Positions 11,449 through 11,453 of a stretch of 11,453 bases of DNA are shown in pieces. The stretch covers positions 1-11,453 of the forward strand of contig DAOVNC010000069.1 in the NCBI GenBank assembly GCA_030630445.1, written 5' to 3'. Each line of letters starts with the position of its first letter. Positions within the stretch are counted from its first letter, which is position 1. The DNA comes from Kiritimatiellales bacterium. GTDB lineage: Bacteria; Verrucomicrobiota; Kiritimatiellia; Kiritimatiellales; Pontiellaceae. A model generated the notes under the pieces. That model was not told the origin of the DNA, searched no databases, and saw only the letters and a program-made list of their open reading frames with translations. The position numbers and the translations under genes are program-made.

Positions 11449-11453
11449 CATGG

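Noticed and set aside
1..11453. CRISPR array, tRNA or rRNA genes
   Set aside because: I saw no regularly spaced direct repeats, no tRNA cloverleaf pattern and no rRNA sequence while reading the intergenic regions.

Overview
The window reads as bacterial chromosome of moderate-to-high GC, probably from the PVC group and most likely a Kiritimatiellota (Pontiella-like) organism. This placement is an inference. It rests on a GlcNAc-6-sulfatase-like secreted sulfatase, a TMTC-like membrane glycosyltransferase, a GreA-like factor of unusual type, an acidic-tailed S16 and many small palindromic intergenic repeats. No rRNA, tRNA or CRISPR array is visible.

Left end (1-1313). Four short rightward genes look like the end of a small integrated virus: a 5'-truncated protein with a C-terminal membrane helix, two more small membrane proteins, a perfect terminator hairpin, and a 72-residue Lys/Arg-rich protein likely to bind nucleic acid. 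About 130 bases downstream is a recognisable XerC/XerD dif site (1286-1313). The simplest reading is a tailless or filamentous-type phage, or a related element, integrated at the chromosome dimer-resolution site by host Xer recombinases. This is the most interesting part of the window. Genes on both sides point toward dif, as expected for a replication terminus.

Middle (1314-5758). After about 320 bases of palindromic repeat debris comes a leftward housekeeping cluster. In transcription order it is ffh (SRP54), rpsP (S16), khpA (KH protein), trmD, rplS (L19) and rnhB (RNase HII). This matches the classic ffh-rpsP-khpA-rimM-trmD-rplS-rnhB order except that rimM is missing. Its place holds a terminator-like hairpin and a dispersed palindromic repeat reaching almost to the trmD start.

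Right (5759-11453). A rightward two-domain DUF1456/YehS protein is followed by a 538-base gap carrying a MITE-like element with perfect 18-bp inverted ends. Next come a leftward GreA/GreB-type factor and a divergent rightward PduO-type cobalamin adenosyltransferase. Last is a leftward pair: a secreted sulfatase, and a GT-C family membrane protein whose TTG start lies two codons beyond the sulfatase stop in the same frame. The window ends in another palindromic repeat that shares its TTCG hairpin with the element in the 538-base gap.
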